From: Flavobacterium proteolyticum
Lineage (GTDB): Bacteria > Bacteroidota > Bacteroidia > Flavobacteriales > Flavobacteriaceae
Direction: 5' to 3'
Assembly (NCBI RefSeq): GCF_015223105.1
Contig: NZ_JADFTZ010000001.1
Coordinates: 248,001-312,000, forward strand
Length of the DNA stretch: 64,000 nt
Below the pieces are notes generated by a model. That model saw only the letters and a list, made by a program, of their open reading frames with translations. It searched no databases and was not told where the DNA came from. Both the position numbers and the translations under genes were made by a program. Of the stretch, positions 1 through 8,739 are shown in pieces; positions within the stretch are counted from its first letter, which is position 1; every line of letters begins with the position of its first letter.

Positions 1-28
1 CGAATGAAATGTTTCCAAATTCTGACAT
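1..28 (-). CDS. ftsZ: Cell division protein FtsZ, first nine codons only
   Basis: Partial gene; the frame runs off the left edge. The ATG at 28 begins MSEFGNISF, which matches the N-terminus of flavobacterial FtsZ, the tubulin-like GTPase of the division ring. It lies 11 bases downstream of ftsA in the dcw order. A clear ribosome binding site, AAGGAG at 34-39, precedes the ATG. The call rests on nine residues plus gene order. Confidence 0.85.
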
Positions 29-33
29 AGTAT

Positions 34-39
34 CTCCTT
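34..39 (-). promoter_or_regulatory. Strong Shine-Dalgarno site of ftsZ
   Basis: On the minus strand AAGGAG sits five bases before the ftsZ ATG, between the ftsA stop and ftsZ. Canonical SD sites are missing in front of most genes here, so this suggests ftsZ is translated at a high rate. Confidence 0.65.
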
Positions 40-1416
40 TTATTCTGCGTTATCTAAAAATTCTTTAATCTTATCAATGTATTTATCAAAAAACGAACGT
101 TTGATTTTGTCATCAGTTGTTTCGTGCTTGATAGGCTGAGTTGCTTTTGGCTCCTCTTTTTCTTCCTCAACAACTGGCTCTTCCACCACTACTTGAGGGC
201 GAACCACCACAGGTTCTTCTTTTTTCATTTCTACAAATGGAGTAGCACTTTTCGTATTATTTCTAATACTGTTCATTACTAATCCAACCGCTGTAGCATA
301 TAATGGACTTGACAATTCTTCGTCTGAATCTCCTGCTAAATGCTCGTTTGGATAACCAATTCTGGTATCCATTCCTGTAATGTATTCTACCAATTGTTTG
401 ATGTGTTGCAATTGTGCTCCACCACCTGTTAATACAATTCCAGCAATTAATTTTTTCTTAGGATCTTCGTGTCCGTATAATTTAATTTCGGCATATACTT
501 GTTCAATAATTTCTACCACTCTAGCGTGAATAATTTTTGACAAGTTTTTCAACGAAATTTCTTTTGGCTCTCTACCTCTTAAACCTGGAATAGAAACAAT
601 TTCGTTGTCTTTATTTTCTCCTGGCCAAGCAGAACCAAAACGCGTTTTTAATAACTCCGCTTGTTTTTCGATAATTGAACATCCTTCTTTTATATCTTCC
701 GTAATTACGTTTCCTCCGAAAGGAATAACTGCTGTGTGACGAATGATTCCATCTTTAAAAATGGCTAAATCGGTTGTTCCGCCACCTATATCAATTAAAG
801 CAACTCCTGCTTCTTTTTCTTCCTGACTCAATACTGCATCAGCCGAAGCTAATGGCTCTAATGTTAATCCAGATAATTCTAATCCGGCACTTTTGATGCA
901 TCTTCCTAAATTACGAATAGAAGCCGCTTGCCCTACTACTACGTGAAAACTAGATTCTAATCTTCCTCCGTACATTCCGATAGGTTCTTTAATTTCAGCT
1001 TGACCGTCGATTTTAAACTCTTGTGGCAACACGTGAATAATTTCTTCACCTGGCAACATCGCTAATTTATGAACTTGTCCAATTAACGTATCAATATCAG
1101 CATCACCTATTACTTCTTCTGCATTTGGGCGACTGATATAATCGCTATGTTGAATACTGCGAATGTGTTGTCCAGCAATACCAACCACTACATCATTAAT
1201 TTTGTAACCTGAATCGTTTTCAGCATCGGTAACCGCTTGTTGAATCGATTGAATGGTTTGTGTAATATTATTTACAACACCTCTGTGAACACCTAAACTT
1301 TTTGATTTTCCTATTCCTAGAATTTCAAGCTTTCCGTATTCATTCTTCTTCCCTATCATCGCTACAATCTTAGTTGTACCAATGTCTAATCCTACTGCAA
1401 TGTTGTCTTTGTTCAT
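40..1416 (-). CDS. ftsA: Cell division protein FtsA
   Basis: Actin-like ATPase that tethers FtsZ filaments to the inner membrane and recruits later divisome proteins. The 458 residues show the actin-fold phosphate loops: GLDIGTTK at 9-16 and DIGGGTTD at 209-216, plus a late LTGGG adenosine loop near 330. A flexible Glu/Pro/Val-rich linker (about 395-430) precedes a C-terminal amphipathic segment rich in Phe, Lys and Ile, as expected for the membrane-targeting helix. It sits between ftsQ and ftsZ, as in other dcw clusters. An SD (AGGAGA at 1421-1426) overlaps the ftsQ stop codon, suggesting translational coupling. Confidence 0.97.
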   Translation of the reverse strand: MNKDNIAVGLDIGTTKIVAMIGKKNEYGKLEILGIGKSKSLGVHRGVVNNITQTIQSIQQAVTDAENDSGYKINDVVVGIAGQHIRSIQHSDYISRPNAEEVIGDADIDTLIGQVHKLAMLPGEEIIHVLPQEFKIDGQAEIKEPIGMYGGRLESSFHVVVGQAASIRNLGRCIKSAGLELSGLTLEPLASADAVLSQEEKEAGVALIDIGGGTTDLAIFKDGIIRHTAVIPFGGNVITEDIKEGCSIIEKQAELLKTRFGSAWPGENKDNEIVSIPGLRGREPKEISLKNLSKIIHARVVEIIEQVYAEIKLYGHEDPKKKLIAGIVLTGGGAQLQHIKQLVEYITGMDTRIGYPNEHLAGDSDEELSSPLYATAVGLVMNSIRNNTKSATPFVEMKKEEPVVVRPQVVVEEPVVEEEKEEPKATQPIKHETTDDKIKRSFFDKYIDKIKEFLDNAE

Positions 1417-1420
1417 AACT

Positions 1421-1426
1421 TCTCCT
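1421..1426 (-). promoter_or_regulatory. Shine-Dalgarno site of ftsA overlapping the ftsQ stop
   Basis: AGGAGA on the minus strand lies four bases before the ftsA ATG and overlaps the TAG of ftsQ (1425-1427). It is one of very few canonical ribosome binding sites in the window. Confidence 0.6.
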
Positions 1427-2147
1427 ATTTCTTACAAACCACTTGTTGTGTAAACATCAAGTTTACTTCTTTATAATTTTTAATCAATGTATCTCTAATA
1501 GCATGATGGTAAAAAGCTTTATAATTCTTAAACTTTCTTTCCACGTTCTTTGGTTGCCCAAATACTATTTTATAATCATAACTTCTGTTGGTTAACACCA
1601 CATTTCCAGAAGGCATAATTTCAGCAGCCGTAATGTTTTTGCTTAAGAAATCATCTTTTTTGATTTCGTTAAACAACTTCAAATATGGCTTACAATTTTC
1701 TTCACTTATTGCGCCGACAACCAGCGGAACACGTGCCGAAAAATTTTCCGACAATGACATCCTATCTCCTTTTGAATCAAGATAGTAACTATCAACATCA
1801 GTAATAACTCTTACGATTGGGGTCTTTTGAGTAATACGCGTATTTAGAAATCCGTCTACTGTTGAAAAAACTTGTGCTTTTTCAATCATCTCGTGATCAT
1901 CGAGAACAGTTTCTAAAGTATTCAAATCTAATTTATCTTTTTGAATTGTTGAAGCACCTCCAAAATTTTGTATTAACAAGTTATTAACCATTTCATGTGT
2001 TAAAAACATATTCTCATTCGACTCAAATTTGATATCTATCTTACTGATTTTACGCTGACTATTTCTCTTTGACGAAAAAGAGTACAAGAAAATCATAACA
2101 AAAATGATTAACACCAAACGAATAGTATGCCAATTAATTCTTCTCAT
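1425..2147 (-). CDS. ftsQ: Cell division protein FtsQ
   Basis: Bitopic divisome protein linking early and late division proteins in the periplasm. The 240 residues have a short cytoplasmic head, one membrane helix at about 9-24 and a periplasmic domain. The segment on interlocking residues and TRITQKTPIVRV near 105-117 is typical of the POTRA/FtsQ region. Family sequence conservation is low, so the call rests on topology, size and position between murC and ftsA. The ATG overlaps the end of murC by 14 bases, indicating coupling. Confidence 0.9.
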   Translation of the reverse strand: MRRINWHTIRLVLIIFVMIFLYSFSSKRNSQRKISKIDIKFESNENMFLTHEMVNNLLIQNFGGASTIQKDKLDLNTLETVLDDHEMIEKAQVFSTVDGFLNTRITQKTPIVRVITDVDSYYLDSKGDRMSLSENFSARVPLVVGAISEENCKPYLKLFNEIKKDDFLSKNITAAEIMPSGNVVLTNRSYDYKIVFGQPKNVERKFKNYKAFYHHAIRDTLIKNYKEVNLMFTQQVVCKK

Positions 2148-3480
2148 GAAGCGCTTTTTTTAGATCTTTTACTAACTCACCAATGTCGCCCGCACCAATA
2201 GTTACAAACACATCGGCATCTGAATTTTCAAAAGCTGTGAACAACTCGTCTTTGCTGACTAATCTCTTATTTGGATTATTAATTTTATTCAACAACCAAG
2301 TCGAATTTACTCCTTCCATTGGCAACTCGCGAGCGGGATAAATTTCCAGCAATAAAATCTCGTCGAATTGACTTAAACTTTCTGCAAAACCATCCACAAA
2401 ATCTTTGGTTCTGCTGAACAAATGCGGTTGAAAAGCAGCAATGATTTTTTTACCTGGATACAATTCACGAACCGCTTGATGCACCGCGTTAATTTCGGTT
2501 GGATGATGTGCATAATCATCAATATAAACCAATTTTTCTTCTCTAATTTGGAATGAAAAACGTCTTCTTACTCCTTTAAAACTTGCTAATGCTGAGATGA
2601 TTTTTTCGTTGGAAACGCCATACGATTTCGCCATAGCAAAAGCTAATAATGCGTTAGTCAAATTATGATGACCTGGCAAACCAAATTTTACATTTTGAAC
2701 CACTTCAGTTGGTGTTTTTACATCGAATACATAAAACCCGTTTTTAATTCGGATATTTTGAGCAGAAAAATCTGCATCGTTATTAACTCCGATAGTATTT
2801 CCTTCTAGTGGCAATCCTTTGATTACATATAAATTTTCGCTTAGCGTTTTAGCTGCAAATTCTCTGAATGATTCCTCAATACTTGCTGCATCTCCATAAA
2901 TATCTAAATGATCAGCATCCATTGAAGTTACACAAGAAACGTTTGGATGCAAATGCAAGAACGAACGATCAAATTCATCTGCTTCTACAACGGTAACCGT
3001 TTTTCCTGAACCGATTAAATTGGAATTATAATTCTCCACAATTCCACCTAAAAAAGCCGTTACATCTACACCACTTTCATATAAAACGTGACCTAAAATA
3101 CTTGAAGTTGTAGTTTTTCCGTGCGTTCCAGCAACAGCGAAACAGTAGGTGTCTTTTGTAATAATTCCTAAAACTTCAGCACGTTTTTTAATGGTATATC
3201 CTCTTTCTATGAAATAATTCCACTCAGAATGTGAAACTGGAACGGCTGGTGTTACGATTACTAATGTATTTTCAACATAGAAATCGGTTGGAATTAAGCT
3301 GATATTATCTTCAAAATGAATTTCTAAACCAATTTCTTGCAATTCATCTGTTAACTGCGTTGGTGTTTTGTCATAACCCACTACTTTTTTTCCAATGTAT
3401 TGAAAATAGCGAGCAAGAGCACTCATTCCGATGCCTCCGATACCGATGAAATAAACGTTATGTATTTGATTTAGATTCAT
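2134..3480 (-). CDS. murC: UDP-N-acetylmuramate--L-alanine ligase MurC
   Basis: Cytoplasmic ATP-dependent ligase adding the first amino acid, L-alanine, to UDP-MurNAc. The N-terminal Rossmann motif GIGGIGMS (13-20) binds the uracil nucleotide. The Mur ligase ATP loop GTHGKTTT is at 118-125. The central region has a DADHLDIYG motif, and the C-terminal domain carries the FQPHLFSRT motif characteristic of MurC. The length of 448 is normal. It lies between murG and ftsQ, with a heptad repeat in the gap to murG. Confidence 0.97.
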   Translation of the reverse strand: MNLNQIHNVYFIGIGGIGMSALARYFQYIGKKVVGYDKTPTQLTDELQEIGLEIHFEDNISLIPTDFYVENTLVIVTPAVPVSHSEWNYFIERGYTIKKRAEVLGIITKDTYCFAVAGTHGKTTTSSILGHVLYESGVDVTAFLGGIVENYNSNLIGSGKTVTVVEADEFDRSFLHLHPNVSCVTSMDADHLDIYGDAASIEESFREFAAKTLSENLYVIKGLPLEGNTIGVNNDADFSAQNIRIKNGFYVFDVKTPTEVVQNVKFGLPGHHNLTNALLAFAMAKSYGVSNEKIISALASFKGVRRRFSFQIREEKLVYIDDYAHHPTEINAVHQAVRELYPGKKIIAAFQPHLFSRTKDFVDGFAESLSQFDEILLLEIYPARELPMEGVNSTWLLNKINNPNKRLVSKDELFTAFENSDADVFVTIGAGDIGELVKDLKKALHEKN

Positions 3481-3487
3481 ATTTTTT

Positions 3488-3515
3488 TGTTTCAGGTTTC
3501 AAGTTCCAAGTTTTA
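3488..3515. repeat. Heptad tandem repeat between murG and murC
   Basis: Four consecutive 7-mers, tGTTTCA, GGTTTCA, AGTTCCA, AGTTTTA, fill most of the 49-base gap between murC and murG. The same GGTTTCA unit recurs at 8674-8701. No coding role is seen. Confidence 0.75.
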
Positions 3516-3529
3516 GAAATTGAAAACAT

Positions 3530-4615
3530 TTAAACTAATTTCATTATTTCGTCTGCGATTTGCTTTGTTGCATTTGGCAGTGCTAATTTTTTTATGTTTT
3601 GACTTAATTCAGCTTGTTTACTTTCGTTTGAAATTAAATCGGAAAAAACCGTTTCAAATTGCGTTTCTAATTCTGACTCTCTGATTAAGATAGCTCCTTT
3701 TTTATCCGAAATGGCTTTTGCGTTTTTGGTTTGATGATCTTCGGCAACGTTTGGTGATGGGATGAAAATCGTTGGTTTACCCACAATGCATAATTCCGAA
3801 ACCGATGATGCTCCTGAACGAGAAATTACAACATCCGCAGCAGCGTAAACCAAATCCATTCTGTCAATAAAAGCTACTACTTGAACGTTATCTTTTTCAT
3901 TATATTTTGAGTAATCGTTCAAATATAATTTTCCGCATTGCCAGATGATTTGAATGTTTTGACTCAATAGAAAATCCAATTCTTTTTCAATCAATTGATT
4001 GATTCTTCTAGCACCTAAACTTCCGCCTAAAACTAAAAGTGTTTTTTTATTAGCATCTAATTTAAAATAAGCGATAGCTTCACTTTTGCTTGCTTCGTTT
4101 ATCAAATCTTGACGCACTGGATTTCCAGTTAAAATCATTTTATCTTTTGGGAAAAATCGTTCCAAATTTTCGTAAGCCACACAAATTTTATTCGCTTTTT
4201 TAGCTAATAATTTATTGGTGATTCCAGGATATGAATTTTGCTCTTGAATTACCGTTGGAATATTTAACATAGATGCCACTTTCAAAACAGCTCCGCTTGC
4301 AAAACCTCCAGTTCCAATAACCACATCTGGTTTAAAACTTTTGATAATCCGGAATGAATTCCACATACTTGAAAGTAGTTTGAATGGAAACATTGCATTA
4401 TCTAAAGTTAATTTTCGTTGAATTCCTGAAATCCATAATCCTTTGATGGCGTAACCTGCTTGAGGTACTTTTTGCATTTCCATTTTATCTTTGGCACCTA
4501 CAAAAAGAAACTCAGCCTCTGGGAAACGAGATTTTAATTCGTTTGCAATCGCAACAGCTGGATAAATATGTCCGCCTGTTCCGCCTCCGCTTATTATGAA
4601 TCTTGGTTTTTTCAT
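3530..4615 (-). CDS. murG: Lipid II synthase MurG (GlcNAc transferase)
   Basis: Membrane-associated GT28 glycosyltransferase that transfers GlcNAc from UDP-GlcNAc to lipid I, giving lipid II. The 361 residues begin with the glycine-rich G loop GGGTGGH at 10-16. A second G loop is seen as GTGGFASG near 100. The donor-site segment [11 protein letters not shown] near 264-274 and the [10 protein letters not shown] segment follow, all typical of MurG. The position between ftsW and murC is canonical. A perfect 16-bp palindrome lies just upstream of the start (4630-4645). Confidence 0.97.
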   Translation of the reverse strand: MKKPRFIISGGGTGGHIYPAVAIANELKSRFPEAEFLFVGAKDKMEMQKVPQAGYAIKGLWISGIQRKLTLDNAMFPFKLLSSMWNSFRIIKSFKPDVVIGTGGFASGAVLKVASMLNIPTVIQEQNSYPGITNKLLAKKANKICVAYENLERFFPKDKMILTGNPVRQDLINEASKSEAIAYFKLDANKKTLLVLGGSLGARRINQLIEKELDFLLSQNIQIIWQCGKLYLNDYSKYNEKDNVQVVAFIDRMDLVYAAADVVISRSGASSVSELCIVGKPTIFIPSPNVAEDHQTKNAKAISDKKGAILIRESELETQFETVFSDLISNESKQAELSQNIKKLALPNATKQIADEIMKLV

Positions 4616-4629
4616 CTTACACCCCTAAA

Positions 4630-4645
4630 GTCCCCTCGAGGGGAC
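4630..4645. repeat. Perfect 16-bp palindrome in the ftsW-murG gap
   Basis: GTCCCCTCGAGGGGAC is its own reverse complement. It lies in the 49-base gap before murG, in unusually GC-rich local sequence, and is followed on the minus strand by a second GGGG run close to the murG ATG. No T-tract follows on the minus strand, so it does not look like an intrinsic terminator. Confidence 0.8.
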
Positions 4646-4664
4646 AATTATATGATTTTGTTTT

Positions 4665-6020
4665 TTATTTTTTATTTAAAACTGCGTTCATTGGATTTTG
4701 TCCGTTTACTAGCACATCTCCGTTTTCATCTTCAATTAAAGATTCTCTAATCGAACTTTTAATATCGTTTATTTTTTGCTGATTTTCATCGGCTTCTTTC
4801 TCTTCATTCAAAGCCACTTGCGCATCGATAATTTGCTGTAAAGCCTCATCACGTTTGCGTTTTTCCTCTAAATCTAGTGCTACTTCTTCTTCTTTCTTAG
4901 TCACACTTAGAATAATTCCGACAGCAATACATGTCATCCAAATAGAAGTTCCTCCACTACTAATCAACGGTAATGGCTGACCTGTTACTGGCAACAACTC
5001 GACAGCAACTCCCATATTTACAAAAGCTTGAAATATGATAGGAAAACCAAGTCCGATAATTAATAATTTTCCGAATAAACTTGAAGCCTTTTGAGCATTG
5101 ATTACAAATCGAATTAACAATAACAAATACAATCCGATGATAGTTACTGCACCCACTAATCCCCATTCTTCTACAATAATTGCAAAAATAAAATCGGAAG
5201 AAGATTGTGGTAAGAAATTTTTCTGAACACTCTTTCCGGCTCCCAATCCAATTACTCCTCCAGAAGCGATCGCGATTTTTGCTTTTTCAATTTGGTAATC
5301 ATCTTCATTTGGTGTGTCTTTGGTAAAACGTTCGATACGTTTTTCCCAAGTATTTACACGGCTAAAAAACTTATTATCTGGAAAAGCTTTTGCCAATAAT
5401 ATAAACAACAACATGGCTGAAACGCCCATCGCTAAAACATATCCTAGATATTTTAAAGGATATTGTCCGATAAAAATTAGCATACAAATCATAGCAAAAA
5501 TTAAGGCTGTTGTGGAAAAATTGGCAGGTAAAATCAGCACTAAAACAGCTCCAACAGGCACCCATAATTCTAAAAAAGATTCCTTAAATGAATACACTTT
5601 ATCGCTAACTTTTGCCAAATAACGCGCCACGTAAACCATGATAACAATGAATGCTAACGTAGACGTTTGAAAGCTCACTCCTACAAAGGGAATTTGAATC
5701 CAACGACTAGCGTTTGCTCCACCAATTTCCGTTCCTTTGAATAATGTGTAAACCAACAATAAAGCTACCAAAGGAATTCCGAAAATGGATAACGCTTTGA
5801 AGTAATGATATGGCATTTTGTGAATCCAATAAATGATTCCAAAGCCTAATAAAACATGAATCGCATGCTTAATTAAATGTCCGATGGTAGTTCCGTTTCC
5901 AATAACATAAACTAAATTGGTACTAGCACTATACACTGGCAAAAAAGAAACCAAAGCCAATAGAAAAACTATGGCCCAAATGGTTTTATCTCCTCTTATT
6001 TTACCAATGATATCGAACAT
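4665..6020 (-). CDS. ftsW: Cell division lipid II polymerase FtsW
   Basis: SEDS-family membrane glycosyltransferase that polymerises septal peptidoglycan with the partner transpeptidase FtsI. The protein has about ten hydrophobic segments. SEDS hallmarks seen are a GVIGLGAGKS-like loop after the fifth or sixth helix, EEWGLVGA, and PVTGQPLPLISSGGTS near the end. The 451 residues are somewhat longer than usual because of a charged cytoplasmic tail of about 75 residues rich in Glu, Lys and Asp. It lies between murD and murG. The start was chosen at the first ATG, with no competing upstream codon. Confidence 0.95.
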   Translation of the reverse strand: MFDIIGKIRGDKTIWAIVFLLALVSFLPVYSASTNLVYVIGNGTTIGHLIKHAIHVLLGFGIIYWIHKMPYHYFKALSIFGIPLVALLLVYTLFKGTEIGGANASRWIQIPFVGVSFQTSTLAFIVIMVYVARYLAKVSDKVYSFKESFLELWVPVGAVLVLILPANFSTTALIFAMICMLIFIGQYPLKYLGYVLAMGVSAMLLFILLAKAFPDNKFFSRVNTWEKRIERFTKDTPNEDDYQIEKAKIAIASGGVIGLGAGKSVQKNFLPQSSSDFIFAIIVEEWGLVGAVTIIGLYLLLLIRFVINAQKASSLFGKLLIIGLGFPIIFQAFVNMGVAVELLPVTGQPLPLISSGGTSIWMTCIAVGIILSVTKKEEEVALDLEEKRKRDEALQQIIDAQVALNEEKEADENQQKINDIKSSIRESLIEDENGDVLVNGQNPMNAVLNKK

Positions 6021-6036
6021 TTTTTAATCTTTTAAA

Positions 6037-6057
6037 ACACATAGGAACATAGTTCTT
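6037..6057. repeat. Degenerate ACATAG-type repeat between murD and ftsW
   Basis: The 89-base gap contains ACATAGG followed directly by AACATAG (6039-6052), a two-unit heptad tandem with a partial third. It is weaker than the other heptad arrays but occupies the same kind of position, a junction inside the dcw operon. Confidence 0.4.
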
Positions 6058-6109
6058 ATTTCCTTTGATTGTGTTTAGTTATTTCATTTTATGTAGCTAA
6101 CAATAGATT

Positions 6110-7444
6110 TTACAAATTGTGAACCGCTTGTTTGAATTGCTTACCTCTGTCTTCGTAGTTTTCGAACAAATCGAAACTTGCACAAGCTGGCGATAATAAT
6201 ACGCTATCTCCTTTTTCTGCTAAACGTTGCGCTAATTGGACTGCTTCTGACATTGAAGTGGTTTCTACCATCACATCTACAACATTATTAAATGCGTTTA
6301 TGATTTTTGTATTATCAACACCTAAACAAACGATTGCTTTTACCTTTTCACGTACTAAAGGCATTAACTCATCGTAATCATTTCCTTTATCAACACCACC
6401 TACAATCCAAACCGTTGGAGCATTCATACTATCCAAAGCATAAAAAACTGAATTTACATTCGTAGCTTTAGAATCGTTGATATATTGTACTCCTTGAATT
6501 TTCAATACTTTCTCTAATCGGTGCTCAACTCCTTGGAAATTAGTCAAACTTTCTCTAATGGTTTGTTTTCTAATGTTCAACAATTGCGCTACAGCTGTTG
6601 CTGCCATTGCATTTTTAATGTTGTGTTTTCCTTCTAGTGCTAGTTCGTTGATTGGCATAGTAAATAATTCGTTTTTAATAGTACTGTTGATGTTGTTGTC
6701 TTCTATGTATCCTCCGTCGTTTTCAGGTTTTCCTGTTAATGAAAAAGGAACTTTATTTGCTTTAATCTTGTTGTTTTTTAACCAATTTTGAATCGCTTCG
6801 TCTTCATTGTCGTATATCAAATAATCGGCTTCTGTTTGATTTTTTGTAATTCTAAATTTTGAATTGATGTACAAATTGTAATCGTAATTGTATCTATCTA
6901 AATGGTCTGGACTGATATTAGTCAAAATCGCAATATGTGGCTTGTAATTGATGATTCCATCTAACTGAAAACTACTCAATTCTAACACATAAATATCGTG
7001 CTTGTTTTCGGCCACTTGCCATGCGAAGCTTTTTCCAATATTTCCAGCTAAACCCACATTCAATCCACCTTGTTTTAACAAATGATACGTCAAAAGCGTT
7101 GTCGTTGTTTTTCCATTACTTCCTGTAATTCCAACTGTCGTAGCATCAGTAAACTGAATGGCAAACTCAATTTCTGAAATAACCGGAATTCCTTTTTCGA
7201 CAAGCTTTTTTACAATGGGCGCTTTTTCGGGAATTCCTGGACTTTTCATTACTACATCGGCATTCAGAATTAAATCTTCTGTATGCTTTTCATCTTCCCA
7301 AGCGATTCCATTAATAGTAAGAACTTCTTTATAATTCTCTTTTATTTTTCCAAAATCCGACACAAAAACATCATATCCTTTTTTCTTTCCTAAGATGGCG
7401 GTTCCTACTCCACTTTCGCCTCCGCCTAAAACTACCAGTCGCAT
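6110..7444 (-). CDS. murD: UDP-N-acetylmuramoylalanine--D-glutamate ligase MurD
   Basis: Cytoplasmic ligase adding D-glutamate to UDP-MurNAc-L-Ala. The N-terminal nucleotide motif LGGGESGVG is at 6-14, the ATP loop GSNGKTTT at 108-115, NISPDHLDRY near 180, and EHRLEKV near 308. The C-terminal domain contains NDSKATNVNS, in which lysine contacts the D-Glu carboxylate, and LSPACASFD near the end; both are MurD signatures. The 444 residues are normal. It is separated from mraY by one base, indicating coupled translation. Confidence 0.97.
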   Translation of the reverse strand: MRLVVLGGGESGVGTAILGKKKGYDVFVSDFGKIKENYKEVLTINGIAWEDEKHTEDLILNADVVMKSPGIPEKAPIVKKLVEKGIPVISEIEFAIQFTDATTVGITGSNGKTTTTLLTYHLLKQGGLNVGLAGNIGKSFAWQVAENKHDIYVLELSSFQLDGIINYKPHIAILTNISPDHLDRYNYDYNLYINSKFRITKNQTEADYLIYDNEDEAIQNWLKNNKIKANKVPFSLTGKPENDGGYIEDNNINSTIKNELFTMPINELALEGKHNIKNAMAATAVAQLLNIRKQTIRESLTNFQGVEHRLEKVLKIQGVQYINDSKATNVNSVFYALDSMNAPTVWIVGGVDKGNDYDELMPLVREKVKAIVCLGVDNTKIINAFNNVVDVMVETTSMSEAVQLAQRLAEKGDSVLLSPACASFDLFENYEDRGKQFKQAVHNL

Positions 7445-7445
7445 C

Positions 7446-8666
7446 TTATCTTAATTTTAAAGAAACGAGTGAGAAAATCGCCAACAGAATTCCGACAATC
7501 CAAAAGCGCGTTACGATTCTACTTTCGTGATAGCCTTTTTTCTGATAGTGATGATGCAACGGCGACATTAGGAAAATTCGTCTTCCTTCGCCATATTTCT
7601 TTTTGGTGTATTTGAAATAACTTACCTGAATAATTACCGATAAATTCTCGGCTAAGAAGATTCCACAAACAACAGGAATCATTAATTCTTTACGAATAGC
7701 AATTGCAATTACAGCAATAATTCCTCCGATAGTTAAACTTCCTGTGTCACCCATGAATACTGAGGCTGGATAGGCATTGTACCAAAGAAATCCAACTAAA
7801 GCTCCAACGAAAGCAGCGATGTAAACCGTCATTTCACCCGAATTTGGAATATACATGATGTTCAAATAATCCGAGAAAATGATATTACCTGAAACGAAAG
7901 TGAACAATCCGAGCGTGAGTACGGAAATTGCGGAAGTTCCTGCGGCCAAACCATCGATTCCATCAGTCAAGTTAGCTCCGTTTGAAACGGCTGTGATGAT
8001 TAAAATTACCATCGGAATGAAAATCAACCAAGCATAATCTTTGTAACCATCTCCCATGAACGATAATACTTCTGCGTAATCAAACTCATTGTTTTTCATA
8101 AACGGAATGGTTGTTGCCGTTGATTTTTCTTCTAAATCCGCTGGTTTTATGTTGTTTTCGATTTTAACTCTTGATGTTAAAGTGTCTTTACGAACGGTTA
8201 CATCTGGACTCAAATACAAAACGGTTCCTACTATTAAACCTAAACCAACTTGCCCAATTACTTTAAAAATCCCTTTTAAACCTTGTTTGTCTTTTTTGAA
8301 AATTTTAATGTAATCATCTATAAAACCGATAGTTCCCATCCAAAGTGTGGTAACAATCAATAAAATGATGTAAATGTTATTCAACTTCGCTAATAACAAA
8401 ACCGGAATTAATGTAGCCAAAATGATGATGATTCCACCCATTGTTGGAGTTCCTGCTTTTGCAGTTTGTCCTTCTAAACCAAGTTCACGAACGGTTTCAC
8501 CTACTTGTTGGTTTCTCAAATAATTGATGATTTTTTTACCATAAATCGTAGCAATTAACAACGACAAAATAAAAGCTAATGCCGAGCGAAAAGTAATGTA
8601 TTGAAAAACTCCTGCTCCAGGAACATCAAAGGCTTTGTCTAAGTATTGAAAGATGTAATATAACAT
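7446..8666 (-). CDS. mraY: Phospho-MurNAc-pentapeptide transferase MraY
   Basis: Polytopic membrane enzyme that makes lipid I from UDP-MurNAc-pentapeptide and undecaprenyl phosphate. Family motifs visible are TPTMGG (73-78), DDYIK (117-121) with the catalytic aspartate pair, [18 protein letters not shown] and the loop [11 protein letters not shown] near 370. The 406 residues exceed the common 320-360 because of an insertion at about 160-200 after DDYIK, rich in Lys and Thr. This longer form is usual in Bacteroidetes. It lies between murE and murD. Confidence 0.97.
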   Translation of the reverse strand: MLYYIFQYLDKAFDVPGAGVFQYITFRSALAFILSLLIATIYGKKIINYLRNQQVGETVRELGLEGQTAKAGTPTMGGIIIILATLIPVLLLAKLNNIYIILLIVTTLWMGTIGFIDDYIKIFKKDKQGLKGIFKVIGQVGLGLIVGTVLYLSPDVTVRKDTLTSRVKIENNIKPADLEEKSTATTIPFMKNNEFDYAEVLSFMGDGYKDYAWLIFIPMVILIITAVSNGANLTDGIDGLAAGTSAISVLTLGLFTFVSGNIIFSDYLNIMYIPNSGEMTVYIAAFVGALVGFLWYNAYPASVFMGDTGSLTIGGIIAVIAIAIRKELMIPVVCGIFLAENLSVIIQVSYFKYTKKKYGEGRRIFLMSPLHHHYQKKGYHESRIVTRFWIVGILLAIFSLVSLKLR

Positions 8667-8673
8667 ATTTTAA

Positions 8674-8736
8674 AGTTTCAGGTTTCAGGTTTCAAGTTTC
8701 GGGTTTATCTTTATATACGAAACTCGTAACTCGAAA
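8674..8736. repeat. Inverted heptad repeat between murE and mraY
   Basis: The 73-base gap holds AGTTTCA, GGTTTCA, GGTTTCA, AGTTTCG in tandem (8674-8701). After a short AT spacer come the inverted copies CGAAACT, CGTAACT, CGAAAC (8719-8738). Transcribed, the two arms could pair into a hairpin inside the operon message. The units match those at 3488-3515. Confidence 0.75.
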
Positions 8737-8739
8737 CAA

